Part shown: positions 18,281-26,617 of the stretch, piece by piece
Numbering within the stretch: position 1 is the stretch's first letter
How the letters are laid out: the number at the start of each line of letters is the position of its first letter
Assembly: GCF_003458715.1 (NCBI RefSeq)
Contig: NZ_QRVI01000011.1
Span: 1 to 64,000 of the forward strand
From: Eubacterium sp. AF22-8LB
GTDB lineage: Bacteria > Bacillota_I > Bacilli_A > Erysipelotrichales > Erysipelotrichaceae
Direction: 5' to 3'
Length of the DNA: 64,000 nt
Made by a program: the position numbers and the translations under genes
Notes under the pieces: model-generated
What the model saw: only the letters and a program-made list of their open reading frames with translations
What the model was told of the DNA's origin: nothing
Databases searched by the model: none

Positions 18281-18306
18281 AAAAAGGCCCGGATTCACTC
18301 AGGCCT
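18281..18306 (-). terminator. Terminator ending the structured RNA
   Basis: Minus strand AGGCC and GGCCT form a GC-rich stem with a 12-nt loop, followed by TTTTT. It lies 28 nt before the HD-domain start codon. Confidence 0.65.
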
Positions 18307-18405
18307 AATCTATTACGTCAACTTCGAAATCATCAGTGAACTTGAGGAAGGAGCAAAATTGGATTTCTATTGACGCAAAATTTCTTAAAACTTCCTTTCG
18401 AAGCC
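18281..18405 (-). ncRNA. Structured RNA of about 125 nt, unknown family
   Basis: A near-perfect promoter (18412-18440) and a terminator (18281-18306) bracket a non-coding stretch between azlD and the HD gene. Within it, CGTCAA near 18376 pairs with TTGACG near 18316, and directly inside these GAAATC pairs with GATTTC, forming one long two-part stem with a 25-30 nt loop. A small hairpin near the 5' end (CTTC-GAAAG-GAAG) precedes it. I do not recognise a T-box, 6S RNA or SRP signature. It is either an independent small RNA or an attenuating leader of the HD gene, 28 nt downstream. Confidence 0.5.
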
Positions 18406-18411
18406 AATCAA

Positions 18412-18440
18412 ATTATATCATCATTTACAAGTGCTTTCAA
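18412..18440 (-). promoter_or_regulatory. Promoter of the structured RNA
   Basis: On the minus strand TTGAAA, exactly 17 nt, then TATAAT (18417-18412). This is among the best housekeeping promoters in the window and drives no ORF immediately, which supports an RNA gene or long leader. Confidence 0.75.
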
Positions 18441-18464
18441 TATAATTGTAAATATTTTACATTT

Positions 18465-18770
18465 TCATGAAAGTTTAAATGAATATACCAATAAACAGGC
18501 CACTACACTCGATAAAACCACGCCAATTACGGGAACCTTTTTTAAGGCTGTCACACTCGCAACAATACCAGCAATAATGCCAATACACATATTGTCATCT
18601 ACATATAATATGGCCGGAAAAATCAAGGATGCCATCGCCGTATAAGGAATCAGCTGTAAGAAAGTGGCAAATCTTCCTGACACCTGAATTTTATCCATAA
18701 ATAATGCCGGTAACATTCTAGGTATATATGTTGATAAACATAAAAATAGAATCAGCATTACAAACTTCAT
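18465..18770 (-). CDS. azlD: AzlD-family branched-chain amino acid transport subunit
   Basis: 101-aa membrane protein with about three to four hydrophobic segments. It matches AzlD by size, by the motif YIPRMLPALFM near residue 15 and by position right after azlC. AzlC and AzlD together form a branched-chain amino acid exporter in the cytoplasmic membrane. The ATG at 18770 follows AAAGGAGGA; a longer in-frame start at 18872 lies inside azlC and has no ribosome site. It overlaps the azlC end by 4 nt. Because azlC is frameshifted, the pair may not be functional. Confidence 0.8.
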   Translation of the reverse strand: MKFVMLILFLCLSTYIPRMLPALFMDKIQVSGRFATFLQLIPYTAMASLIFPAILYVDDNMCIGIIAGIVASVTALKKVPVIGVVLSSVVACLLVYSFKLS

Positions 18771-19454
18771 TGTAAGTCCTCCTTTGAAATGATAAACATT
18801 CCAATTAATGCACAACCAAGTGTGGATATCAATATAGATAGAGAACTCGACAAGAATTGATTTAATCCCCAATTCACAACCATAGTCAGAACAACTACAT
18901 AAAACAAGCGAATGGATTTCTTCATATTTGGCACTAACAAGCCAATAAACATTGCATATAAAGAAACACCTAAACTTTTAGATACAATACTTGGTAATAT
19001 ACTTGAAAATAAGATACCTAATGCAGAACCTACATTCCATGATAAGTATGAAAACAGTGCGAGTCCTGCAATAAAAAGCAGGCATCAGTTTATTGATCTT
19101 TTTATCTGTCATCCCCATCGCAAATACTTCATCTGTAATCCCAAAAGATAAAAGCAAACGTATTGGTAAGCTTGTCTTCTCCATTTTTTCCATAATACAT
19201 GTACTCATAATAATATGACGTAAATTTAAAATAAAAACGGTTAATACAATCGTAATATAAGCCGTATTTTGAGCTAACATCGTCACAGCAGCCATTTGTC
19301 CTGCCCCAGTATACACAAATAATGAAAAGCTTAATGCCTTAAAAAATGTCAATCCCGTCGCTTTTGCCATCATACCATAAGCAATTCCAACAGGAATGTA
19401 TCCTAAAATAATCGGGGTTGCTGCCTTGGCTCCTTCTACAAAATCTTTCTTCAT
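18767..19454 (-). pseudogene. azlC: AzlC-family permease, frameshifted
   Basis: Two adjacent reading frames together form one AzlC protein of about 228 aa. The first (18978-19454) gives MKKDFVEGAKAATPIILGYIP through KINKLMPAF. The second, in another frame, continues as IAGLALFSYLSWNVGSALG and ends at 18767, overlapping azlD as expected. The break sits at a run of five A on the plus strand (19073-19077); four would restore the frame. This could be true inactivation, phase variation, transcriptional slippage or a sequencing error. Confidence 0.8.
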
Positions 19455-19475
19455 AACCTTTACCTAAAGAAAAAA

Positions 19476-19495
19476 GAAACAGTATAAACTATTTC
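19476..19495 (-). terminator. Terminator of the 81-aa membrane protein gene
   Basis: Minus strand GAAATAGT and ACTGTTTC pair with one mismatch around a TTAT loop, followed by TTTTTTC. It overlaps the end of the gene and separates it from azlC. Confidence 0.6.
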
Positions 19496-19734
19496 TCTTC
19501 TTTCTTCTTCTTAAACATTTCACTAAATACGCCAAGCGCATAAAAAAGCACACTAAAACATATTGATTGATAACAAGTTGTGATCATATACATAATCAAG
19601 TTCAATACATTTAAATTTGTACTGTAATATGAAACAAATGTATTATATGCCTGCAAAGCCGCATAACATGTATAAGCCAATGATAAAACGGCAAAGACAT
19701 ATAATAGAATTGTTAATGCATTTTTATTCTTCAT
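19489..19734 (-). CDS. Small two-helix membrane protein, unknown
   Basis: 81-aa hypothetical protein with two predicted membrane segments (about 8-30 and 43-68) and a basic tail ending MFKKKKEEK. The first helix is rich in Ala, Tyr and Cys. An AAAGGGGGT ribosome site precedes the ATG, which supports real expression. It lies alone between azlC and the nucleoid-associated-type gene, with its own terminator. I do not recognise the family. Confidence 0.6.
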   Translation of the reverse strand: MKNKNALTILLYVFAVLSLAYTCYAALQAYNTFVSYYSTNLNVLNLIMYMITTCYQSICFSVLFYALGVFSEMFKKKKEEK

Positions 19735-19813
19735 TTGAAATACCCCCTTTAAATAATGACATAATTAAACCACTATTTTAAGATTTATACAAATTGAATT
19801 CTTTCAGACTATT

Positions 19814-20830
19814 TTAAGCAAATGCCTCATACGTATCATCATCTTCACAAACAATTTGAATTACACGCTTTCCATCTACTACTGTTGACACAATTTTATT
19901 TGGATATTCTAACGCATCCGAACGAATCGTCAATTCAATCCCTTGCGAAAGTTGGAATTTCTTTGTTCGTTTATTATTCAAGCTTTCGGGAATCACCTTA
20001 AACTCTGTATCAAAATTTTTACGTTCAGGAAGAGCCATCAAGCAATCTTTGATCACATCCTTCTCGATTTCTTCTTCACTAAAGGAATACGAATCAATCA
20101 AATTATCAATACACTGACTATAGTTCAATTGTTGAGGCGTATTCATGACATTCTGTAGTTCACTCGATAGCTTCACATAATCCTTTTTAGACACAGGTTC
20201 TACTGCACTTTTCAATTCATTATCAATTGCCTTAAATGCAGAGTATGTATTCTTTGCATCATCCCTAGCTTCTTCCAATTCCAAAAAAGAAACCGTCCAA
20301 TATTTAGCCATCGTATCCGAATATACCTTAATATCTTTGAATACTATATGTGAGTTAATTTCATACATAGAAAATACAGCTGATTTCCACAATGATTTCT
20401 TATCACCTGAAAAGCCATACTTTTTCGACAGATCATTTCCATCATACCATTTAGAATGCTCTACTTTAGCAACCACATATAAAAGCTCATCACTGCTATT
20501 TTGGACTAAAACCTGAATCAAGCTTCCCTTTTTTACATTAGAGCCCATACGATAAATTTTTGCCTGCGCTAGTTTCTCACTTGTTAATAACTTATCCGCA
20601 ATACTATCCGTAAGTACTTCACATTTATCTTGATTTAATGCCATCTGACGAATACACGAAACCACCTGTGTCTGCTCATCATGAATCGTATATATTTTAT
20701 TTTTTTCATTTGCGTTCGCATACTCAATATATTCTTTCACAAAGACCTGAAATTCTTCTGGCATCTCTTTTCTTTGCACCGTATCATTATCTAAATCCAA
20801 AATATGGAAGGATGTATATAAAATTGTCAT
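19814..20830 (-). CDS. Possible 37-kDa nucleoid-associated protein (NdpA-like)
   Basis: 338-aa soluble protein with no signal or membrane segment. The N-terminal half has FVKEYIEYANANEKNKIYTI and KLLTSEKLAQAKIYRMG. A middle segment reads KKGSLIQVLVQNSSDELLYVVAKVEHSKWYDG. The overall layout resembles Bacillota members of the nucleoid-associated NdpA/YejK group, but the match is by general impression. The start has GGAGC upstream. It is transcribed away from the COG0523 GTPase gene. An unrelated hypothetical protein remains possible. Confidence 0.45.
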   Translation of the reverse strand: MTILYTSFHILDLDNDTVQRKEMPEEFQVFVKEYIEYANANEKNKIYTIHDEQTQVVSCIRQMALNQDKCEVLTDSIADKLLTSEKLAQAKIYRMGSNVKKGSLIQVLVQNSSDELLYVVAKVEHSKWYDGNDLSKKYGFSGDKKSLWKSAVFSMYEINSHIVFKDIKVYSDTMAKYWTVSFLELEEARDDAKNTYSAFKAIDNELKSAVEPVSKKDYVKLSSELQNVMNTPQQLNYSQCIDNLIDSYSFSEEEIEKDVIKDCLMALPERKNFDTEFKVIPESLNNKRTKKFQLSQGIELTIRSDALEYPNKIVSTVVDGKRVIQIVCEDDDTYEAFA

Positions 20831-20888
20831 AAAAATTTGCTCCTTTTTATTCGCAAATATTATACAATAAGTAAAGGAGGTTTTGAAA

Positions 20889-22019
20889 ATGAAAAGAAAA
20901 TCGATACCTATTTTATTATTAACTGGCTATTTAGGAGCTGGTAAAACCACTTTATTGAATCACATTCTTAAAAATCAAGAAGGATACAAAGTCGCAATTA
21001 TTGTCAATGATATTGGAGAAATCAATGTAGATCAAAAACTAATTGACAAAAATGCACAAATCCAAAAAGAAGATACAGATGTAGTTGGACTTACAAACGG
21101 ATGTATTTGTTGCACACTCAAACTAGATCTTTTGCAGCAGCTATCTGCTTTAGCTTCATCCAACAAATTTGATTATATCATTATCGAAGCTAGTGGCATT
21201 TGCGAACCCATCCCCATTGCCCAAACCATTACAGCTGCCAATGAAACACTTTATTCAAGAGGATTACCTGAATTATTTCACTTAGATAACATCATCTGTG
21301 TAGCCGATGCAGCCAGATTATCCAATGAATTCAATTGCGGAAAACATTTATTAGAACCAGTTGAAGATGAAGATTCTTTAGATTCTTTATTGATGCAACA
21401 ATTGGAATTCTGTAATACCGTGATTTTAAATAAGTCTGAAACAGTCAATGAAGAAGAAAAAAACGAGATTAAAGCCGTCATTCACAAGCTATGTAAAGAA
21501 GCTGGAATTATTGAAGCTAGCTTTGGCCAGGTCAATCTAGAAGAGCTTTTAAACACACATAACTTTGATTATGAAAAAGCCCAAAACAACATTGGATGGA
21601 TTCACGAAATTGAAGAACATGAACACCACCATGATCATGAGCATGAAGGAGAGGCCTTAGAATACGGCATTTCTACTTTTGTATGGCAAACAAGAAAACC
21701 ATTGGATTTAAAGAAATTCACAAATCTATTAAACAACTATCCAAATGTTATTCGTACCAAAGGCTATGTATGGTTTGATAACCAGCCTGATTCTGCTTAT
21801 TTATTTGAACAAGCTGGTAAATTAAATTCACTTTCAGAAGACTCATTATGGATCGCATCAGCTCCAAAACAAGATCAAATTGATTTATTAAAAGCCAATC
21901 CACAATTAGCTCAAAACTGGGATGAAGAGTATGGAGATCGAATCAATCAATTAGTCTTTATTGGAAAGAATATGGATGAAGAACAAATAAAAAGACAGTT
22001 CAATGACTGTCTTGCTTAG
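20889..22019 (+). CDS. COG0523 (CobW/YciC-type) G3E GTPase, metallochaperone
   Basis: 376-aa GTPase of the G3E family, which hands metals (Zn, Co or others) to client proteins. The P-loop is GYLGAGKTTLLNH near residue 13, the metal-binding CXCC is TNGCICCTL near 70, and the nucleotide-specificity motif is LNKSE near 180. A His/Glu-rich segment (HEHHHDHEHEGE, about 240) is inserted before the C-terminal domain and probably binds metal. The ATG at 20889 fits the AAAGGAGG better than the upstream TTG. No Zur box was identified, so the metal is unknown. Confidence 0.88.
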   Translation: MKRKSIPILLLTGYLGAGKTTLLNHILKNQEGYKVAIIVNDIGEINVDQKLIDKNAQIQKEDTDVVGLTNGCICCTLKLDLLQQLSALASSNKFDYIIIEASGICEPIPIAQTITAANETLYSRGLPELFHLDNIICVADAARLSNEFNCGKHLLEPVEDEDSLDSLLMQQLEFCNTVILNKSETVNEEEKNEIKAVIHKLCKEAGIIEASFGQVNLEELLNTHNFDYEKAQNNIGWIHEIEEHEHHHDHEHEGEALEYGISTFVWQTRKPLDLKKFTNLLNNYPNVIRTKGYVWFDNQPDSAYLFEQAGKLNSLSEDSLWIASAPKQDQIDLLKANPQLAQNWDEEYGDRINQLVFIGKNMDEEQIKRQFNDCLA

Positions 22020-22043
22020 GAGAAGAAATTCTCCTATTTTTTT
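22017..22043 (+). terminator. Terminator after the COG0523 gene
   Basis: TAGGAGAA and TTCTCCTA form an 8-bp stem followed by seven T residues. It also overlaps the 3' end of the converging TatD-like gene. Confidence 0.85.
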
Positions 22044-22717
22044 ATTAACTTTGAAAAGTTTTGATCTAAAATACTCTCTACTTCTGAATGTGTTTTATTC
22101 TTTAACTGAGCAACCTGAGTAATTTCATTTTTTAAAGCCGCTATATAATTATCACTATCAATAGCCCACTTTACAGCTTCAATACCATCGGATTCCATTA
22201 ATAATTTATCAATAGAGACTTGTTTTACCAAATGAGTTACTTCCTCTTCTTTTCCAATGGAAGGACCAATCGTAAAATAAGATACCACTTCATCATATTC
22301 TTTGACATAATCCATACATCCATACCAATGTACAACATATGTATTTGGATATTTACGAATCAAATCCAGTATTGTTTTTTCCTGTCCTTTTGTATGTAAA
22401 ATGACAGGCTTATCCCACTCTTTCGCAAGCTGAAGCTGTTTTTCAAACACTTCTTTTTGAATTTCTAAATTCACATCACACCAGACACTATCCATGCCAA
22501 TTTCACCAATAATCGATGCTTGTTTTAATAGTGGAAGCATCGATTCTAATGTATCTAAGTTTGCATTCCAAGGATGTACGCCACAAGAATAAAATAAGTT
22601 ATGTCGATTTACTATTTCATATTCTTCTTTGTTTGCGACATTACAGATACCATAAATTCCATATTCGTTCTGTAACTGATTTATTTCTTTTGAATAATGA
22701 TAATGTGCATCATGCAT
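22034..22717 (-). CDS. TatD-family metal-dependent hydrolase
   Basis: 227-aa TIM-barrel hydrolase of the TatD family (3'-5' DNA exonuclease or related). Its metal-binding HxH is His5/His7 in MHDAHYHYS, IGEIGMD gives the bridging glutamate, LHTKGQ the next histidine and LMESDG the aspartate. It is about 30 residues shorter than typical TatD. The ATG at 22717 is preferred over the GTG at 22726, which sits too close to the ribosome site. It overlaps the ABC ATPase gene by 8 nt, so it is the last gene of the TPP-riboswitch operon. A role in thiamine metabolism is not established. Confidence 0.8.
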   Translation of the reverse strand: MHDAHYHYSKEINQLQNEYGIYGICNVANKEEYEIVNRHNLFYSCGVHPWNANLDTLESMLPLLKQASIIGEIGMDSVWCDVNLEIQKEVFEKQLQLAKEWDKPVILHTKGQEKTILDLIRKYPNTYVVHWYGCMDYVKEYDEVVSYFTIGPSIGKEEEVTHLVKQVSIDKLLMESDGIEAVKWAIDSDNYIAALKNEITQVAQLKNKTHSEVESILDQNFSKLIKK

Positions 22718-23444
22718 GATTTTCACCCTTCAATAGTTCATAGATTTGTTTCTTTAAATCACTTTGTGAAAACAACCAATCTCTTGATTTCTTTTCTTTA
22801 GATAAATCAATTTCCCGCAATATATGACTTGGCTTATTGGATAAAATTAAAATGCGATCCGATAAATATAAAGCCTCATCTATATCATGCGTAACCAATA
22901 AAGTCGTGCGATTATAATTCTTTCTTAATTCAAGAAGCCAATCCTGCATATCATTACGTGTAATGACATCCAAAGCTCCAAATGGTTCATCTAACAAAAG
23001 AATATCTGCCTTGCACAAAGAAGTTCTTAAGAACGCTGCTCTTTGTCGCATACCTCCTGAAAGACTTGAAGGATACGCATTTTCATAGCCAGAAAGGCCA
23101 AAGGTTTTAAATTCCTTTAACGCTCTTTGTTTGATAGATTTATCATGATTGATTTCTCCATATAAACAAACATTGTCTAAAATAGTTCTCCATTCAAGTA
23201 ATAAATCATTTTGTGGCATATACGCAAAATGAGAGCTAACGCCATTAACAGGGTCTTCATCCACAAAAACATGACCAGAATAATCTTCAAGCAGTCCAGC
23301 TAACACATTTAAAATAGTGGATTTACCACAACCACTCGGTCCTAAAATCGAAACAAATTCTCTTTCTTGAATTGAAAAAGAAATATCATGCAATATTTCT
23401 TTTCCAGAAAATTCAAGATTTAGCTTTTCAACCTTTAGCTTCAT
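22710..23444 (-). CDS. thiZ: ABC transporter ATPase, thiamine-precursor type (ThiZ-like)
   Basis: 244-aa ATPase of the nitrate/sulfonate/taurine-like ABC family. Walker A is GPSGCGKST (about 36-44), the signature is LSGGMRQRAAFLR, Walker B is ILLLDEPFGALD, and the switch histidine is in LLVTHDIDEA. It powers import through the permease encoded two genes upstream. The operon starts with a TPP riboswitch, so the cargo is probably hydroxymethylpyrimidine or its formyl-amino precursor. Its start overlaps the stop of the binding-protein gene by one base. Confidence 0.88.
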   Translation of the reverse strand: MKLKVEKLNLEFSGKEILHDISFSIQEREFVSILGPSGCGKSTILNVLAGLLEDYSGHVFVDEDPVNGVSSHFAYMPQNDLLLEWRTILDNVCLYGEINHDKSIKQRALKEFKTFGLSGYENAYPSSLSGGMRQRAAFLRTSLCKADILLLDEPFGALDVITRNDMQDWLLELRKNYNRTTLLVTHDIDEALYLSDRILILSNKPSHILREIDLSKEKKSRDWLFSQSDLKKQIYELLKGENHA

Positions 23445-24442
23445 TATTTTACGAACTCATTTGTGTATTGATCTTTCGCATCAATTTTTTTATTGATCAA
23501 TCCTGTTTCATACATGAAATCTGTATAATTGTTCCATACAGAATCTTTCATAACACCCCAAGAATCTGCATCCTTCGCATATTGACTACTTAAATATTTT
23601 TGACTTTCTTTAAGGAATTTCATATCTGTATCTTTCAAAGCATCCTCATGTAAGATTTCAGCGGCTTTATTTGGATGATCAACGGCATATTCATAACCTT
23701 TTTTAGTTGCTTCCATAAATTTCTTAACTGTATCCGAATTCTTTTTAATCATCTTATTGTTTGTAATGATAACTGGAGTATAGTAATCCAAACGACTGTC
23801 TAAATCAGCTAATGGCATATAATTTACATCATATCCATCCTGCATGGCTTTAATAATAGCCCATCCGTAGAACTCCCATCCAAGGTTTACTTTATTTTTT
23901 CCAACTTCATCGGATAAACCAGCAATACCAGATCCGTCAGATCCTACAATCGTTAACTTATTAAAATCGGCACCCGCTTCATTCATAACAGCTTTAATTA
24001 CAGCCTCTTCACTTGGTGCTCCCCATCCTGCATATGTTTTTCCTTCAAAATCCTTTACAGAATTAATATTTGCACTCTTCAAAGAAACAAAGCCTGACGT
24101 ATTATGTTGGATAATTGTCGCAATTGTTTTAATTGGAAGTGGATCTTCACTTGTTAGAGCATATGTAACATCTTCCTGGTAAGAAACACCAAAATCAGCT
24201 TTTCCTGCTGCAACCATTGAAGTCGTCGCATTATCACCTGGTTCAATGATATCCACATCTAAACCAGCCTCTTTATAATATCCTTTATTTTTAGCTACAT
24301 AGAAACCTGTGTGGTTTGTGTTTGGCGTATAATCCAACATTAATGTAACCTTAGTCAAATCTTCATCTGAACTCGATGTTTGAGCACAACCCACTAAACT
24401 TAACGCAACAGCAGCTGCACACATAACTTTTAAAATTTTCAT
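23444..24442 (-). CDS. thiY: Thiamine-precursor-binding lipoprotein (ThiY/NMT1-like)
   Basis: 332-aa substrate-binding lipoprotein. The signal peptide ends in a lipobox LSLVGC with lipidated Cys near residue 19. The mature part begins with a Ser-rich linker, then TKVTLMLDYTPNTNHTGFYVAKNKGYY, the hallmark of NMT1/THI5-like pyrimidine-binding proteins. The ATG at 24442 with AAGGAGAAAG is chosen; the longer in-frame form runs into the permease gene. It captures HMP-type thiamine precursors outside the membrane for the ThiX-ThiZ transporter. Confidence 0.88.
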   Translation of the reverse strand: MKILKVMCAAAVALSLVGCAQTSSSDEDLTKVTLMLDYTPNTNHTGFYVAKNKGYYKEAGLDVDIIEPGDNATTSMVAAGKADFGVSYQEDVTYALTSEDPLPIKTIATIIQHNTSGFVSLKSANINSVKDFEGKTYAGWGAPSEEAVIKAVMNEAGADFNKLTIVGSDGSGIAGLSDEVGKNKVNLGWEFYGWAIIKAMQDGYDVNYMPLADLDSRLDYYTPVIITNNKMIKKNSDTVKKFMEATKKGYEYAVDHPNKAAEILHEDALKDTDMKFLKESQKYLSSQYAKDADSWGVMKDSVWNNYTDFMYETGLINKKIDAKDQYTNEFVK

Positions 24443-25200
24443 TTTCTTTCTCCTTTTCGTAAATGTGGAAATAATAATTTTTCCAATAGAGTCACCCCTA
24501 AATTTAAAAGGATGCTCCAAAATATAATCATCAATACACACGCAAAGACTTTATCTAACATATATCCATTCTTAACTCGAAGCATGTAGTAGCCTAGCCC
24601 CGCTCTACTTGAAAGCCACTCTCCTACAATAGCTCCACCCACACAATAGGTAGCCGCTACCTTTAATCCGGAAAATAAGCCAATGGCGCCAGATGGAATC
24701 TTAACAATTTTATATATTTGAAACAGATTAGCTCCAAAGCTTTTTAATAAATTGATTTCCTTTTCACTCACTTGCGATAAGGCATCTGTAAAAGATATCG
24801 CTATCGGAAAAAAGCACATAAATATGACAATCAAAACTTTGGGCAATAAGTCAAATCCAAACCAAATCGAAAATAAAGGTCCTAAAACCATGATAGGTAC
24901 AGTTTGTGTCACAATTAAGTATGGATAAATACTTGTCTTAAATGTTTTCGATAAATCCATGCCAATGGAAATCACAATCGCAAAGAAAGTACTAATCAAC
25001 AAACCTAATACAGATTCTTCTAATGTAACAAGTGAATGTTGCATCAGAATATCAAAATTTTCAATCAGTGCACTGATGATTTTTGATGGACTTGGCAATA
25101 TATAAAGTGATATATCAAATGCACGAACATATAATTCCCAGCCACCAATCACTAGAATAAACACAAGCAACGGCATGACAATTCTACGATTTTTCTTCAT
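24439..25200 (-). CDS. thiX: ABC transporter permease, thiamine-precursor type (ThiX-like)
   Basis: 253-aa permease with six hydrophobic segments. It carries the EAA-type loop FGANLFQIYKIVKIPSGAIG (about 161-180) that docks with the ATPase, and belongs to the SsuC/TauC/ThiX group. It is first in thiX-thiY-thiZ-tatD, directly behind the TPP riboswitch and terminator, and overlaps thiY by 4 nt. The start at 25200 has AAAGGAGG. Confidence 0.88.
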   Translation of the reverse strand: MKKNRRIVMPLLVFILVIGGWELYVRAFDISLYILPSPSKIISALIENFDILMQHSLVTLEESVLGLLISTFFAIVISIGMDLSKTFKTSIYPYLIVTQTVPIMVLGPLFSIWFGFDLLPKVLIVIFMCFFPIAISFTDALSQVSEKEINLLKSFGANLFQIYKIVKIPSGAIGLFSGLKVAATYCVGGAIVGEWLSSRAGLGYYMLRVKNGYMLDKVFACVLMIIFWSILLNLGVTLLEKLLFPHLRKGERK

Positions 25201-25220
25201 TATTGCCTCCTTTCCAAAAT

Positions 25221-25242
25221 AAAAAAGGCACCCTAGAGTGCC
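25221..25242 (-). terminator. Riboswitch-controlled terminator before thiX
   Basis: Minus strand GGCACTCTAGGGTGCC folds into a GC-rich hairpin followed by six T residues. It lies between the TPP aptamer and thiX, so it is the off-state expression platform. Confidence 0.88.
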
Positions 25243-25255
25243 ACTATCAATCGAT

Positions 25256-25325
25256 ATGACTCCCTACGCTAGTATTAACCAGATCAGGTAATAAGGGTTT
25301 TTCTCAGCAATTGCACCCCTGTCAT
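25256..25325 (-). promoter_or_regulatory. TPP riboswitch (THI element)
   Basis: The minus strand carries the conserved TPP aptamer: GGGGTGC, then CTGAGA, an ACCCTT segment, ACCTGATCTGGTTAATAC and AGCGTAGGGA. P1 is closed by ATGAC (25325-25321) with GTCAT (25260-25256). Bound thiamine pyrophosphate should favour the terminator at 25221-25242 and shut off the transporter operon. Confidence 0.96.
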
Positions 25326-25347
25326 GTATGTTTTTACTTGCCCATTG

Positions 25348-25356
25348 ATTATATCA
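25348..25356 (-). promoter_or_regulatory. Extended -10 promoter of the thiXYZ operon
   Basis: Minus strand TGATATAAT is an extended -10 (TGn-TATAAT) placed about 20 nt before the aptamer. Confidence 0.6.
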
Positions 25357-25361
25357 CAATC

Positions 25362-25897
25362 TTAGACTAATTTATATTTCTTGCATATATCCTCAATAAT
25401 TTTATCTAAGCTTTTACCATCCATTGAAATCGAATCCATTTTTGACGCATACAAAGTATGGAAATAATCAAAATCCGCCTGTGTTTCACGTATATAATAC
25501 GCCTTATGCTTATTTAAATACGATTGAGGAATGTGCAAAAGATTATCATTATCATCGGTAAATTCCAAGCGTTTAAAAATATTTTCTACTCGATCTGTTA
25601 AGTCGAAACAAATGATGTCTGAATCTTCAAAGAAATCTTCATACGCATCCAAATACGCAATAGGACTTAACGCAATCACTACATTTTCCTTTTCTTGAAT
25701 CCAAGATGAAATCATTTCTGCACGCAATTCATCACGTTCATATTAATCATTATATTCATCTTGAAAGCCAAGCATGGTACCATACTTTTCTTTGATTTTC
25801 GCATCCATATCGATAAAATCGTAACCTATCTTTACGCCAACAACTCACCAACCGTTGTCTTTCCAATGTTACCCATCCCAAAAATTAATATTTTCAT
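25362..25897 (-). pseudogene. Shikimate-kinase-like P-loop protein, broken
   Basis: The reading begins MKILIFGMGNIGKTTVGELLA from the ATG at 25897, a P-loop like that of shikimate kinase. It then needs a one-base deletion to be repaired (near 25835) to continue as KIGYDFIDMDAKIKEKYG. An in-frame TAA near 25743 interrupts it again before YERDELRAEMISSWIQ, the start of the intact 121-codon tail. Repaired length would be about 178 aa, normal for the AroK/small-kinase family. Two independent lesions make decay more likely than sequencing error. True substrate unknown. Confidence 0.75.
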
Positions 25898-25906
25898 TTT
25901 ACACCT

Positions 25907-26617
25907 CTATATCATTACACGAATCAATCCACACAAAATTAAATGCCCCACATAGAACCAATAAAAGAACCATTTCATAAATGTACTCTTTCCTCTAGTT
26001 CCATCATATAAAGACATAATTGGATATACTAGAACAATTCCAAACTGCAATAAACCATAAACTACATCTATGCATAAACAATAGACAAGAACATACATAG
26101 AAATAAATAAAGACATGCCTAATACTTGTTTTTTTAAATTACCTTGGTTTTTATAAATGTAGTTTGTACAAAGAACGGGAAAACATGACCAATCACTTGG
26201 AAATGCCAACAAACAAAGAATTAGAATACAAATAATCTTCTTTGCGTCTTTCCATTCTTGATCTTCCACCCATAAGCCAATCACAGACAAGAATAATGGC
26301 CATATAATACTTGTCTGATTTAAGAATGATTCTTTAAATGGAATAAAAGATATGCCAAAACAGAAGTTATACGCAAAGTGAGCAATAATTGAAAAAATCA
26401 ATAATCTTTCTAAATATTTCTTTAAACTATGCGTATGCATATAACCTTCCACAACCATAAACCACATAATAGGAGCCGCTACTCTTCCAATTAAATGAAT
26501 CAATAAAAGCCACCCATACTTTTCATAATTTGGATAAAATGTAGTTGCGAAATGATCCATAAACATGGCAATGATCGCAATCATCTTGATTTGATTTCCA
26601 TTTAACTTTTTCATCAT
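25907..26617 (-). CDS. TraX family membrane protein
   Basis: 236-aa polytopic membrane protein with about seven hydrophobic segments. The N-terminal NGNQIKMIAIIAMFMDHFA and HLIGRVAAPIMWFMVVEGYMHT are the TraX-family signature. TraX of plasmid F acetylates pilin, whereas chromosomal Bacillota members have no firm function. They resemble the acyltransferase-3 fold and may acylate an envelope component. It overlaps the end of the DUF975-type gene by ATGA, so the two are cotranscribed. Confidence 0.8.
   Translation of the reverse strand: MMKKLNGNQIKMIAIIAMFMDHFATTFYPNYEKYGWLLLIHLIGRVAAPIMWFMVVEGYMHTHSLKKYLERLLIFSIIAHFAYNFCFGISFIPFKESFLNQTSIIWPLFLSVIGLWVEDQEWKDAKKIICILILCLLAFPSDWSCFPVLCTNYIYKNQGNLKKQVLGMSLFISMYVLVYCLCIDVVYGLLQFGIVLVYPIMSLYDGTRGKSTFMKWFFYWFYVGHLILCGLIRVMI

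Noticed and set aside
18281..18405. 6S RNA or SRP RNA identity for the structured RNA
   Set aside because: It is too short for 6S and the ends do not pair; the SRP GGAAGCAGC-type tetraloop region is absent.
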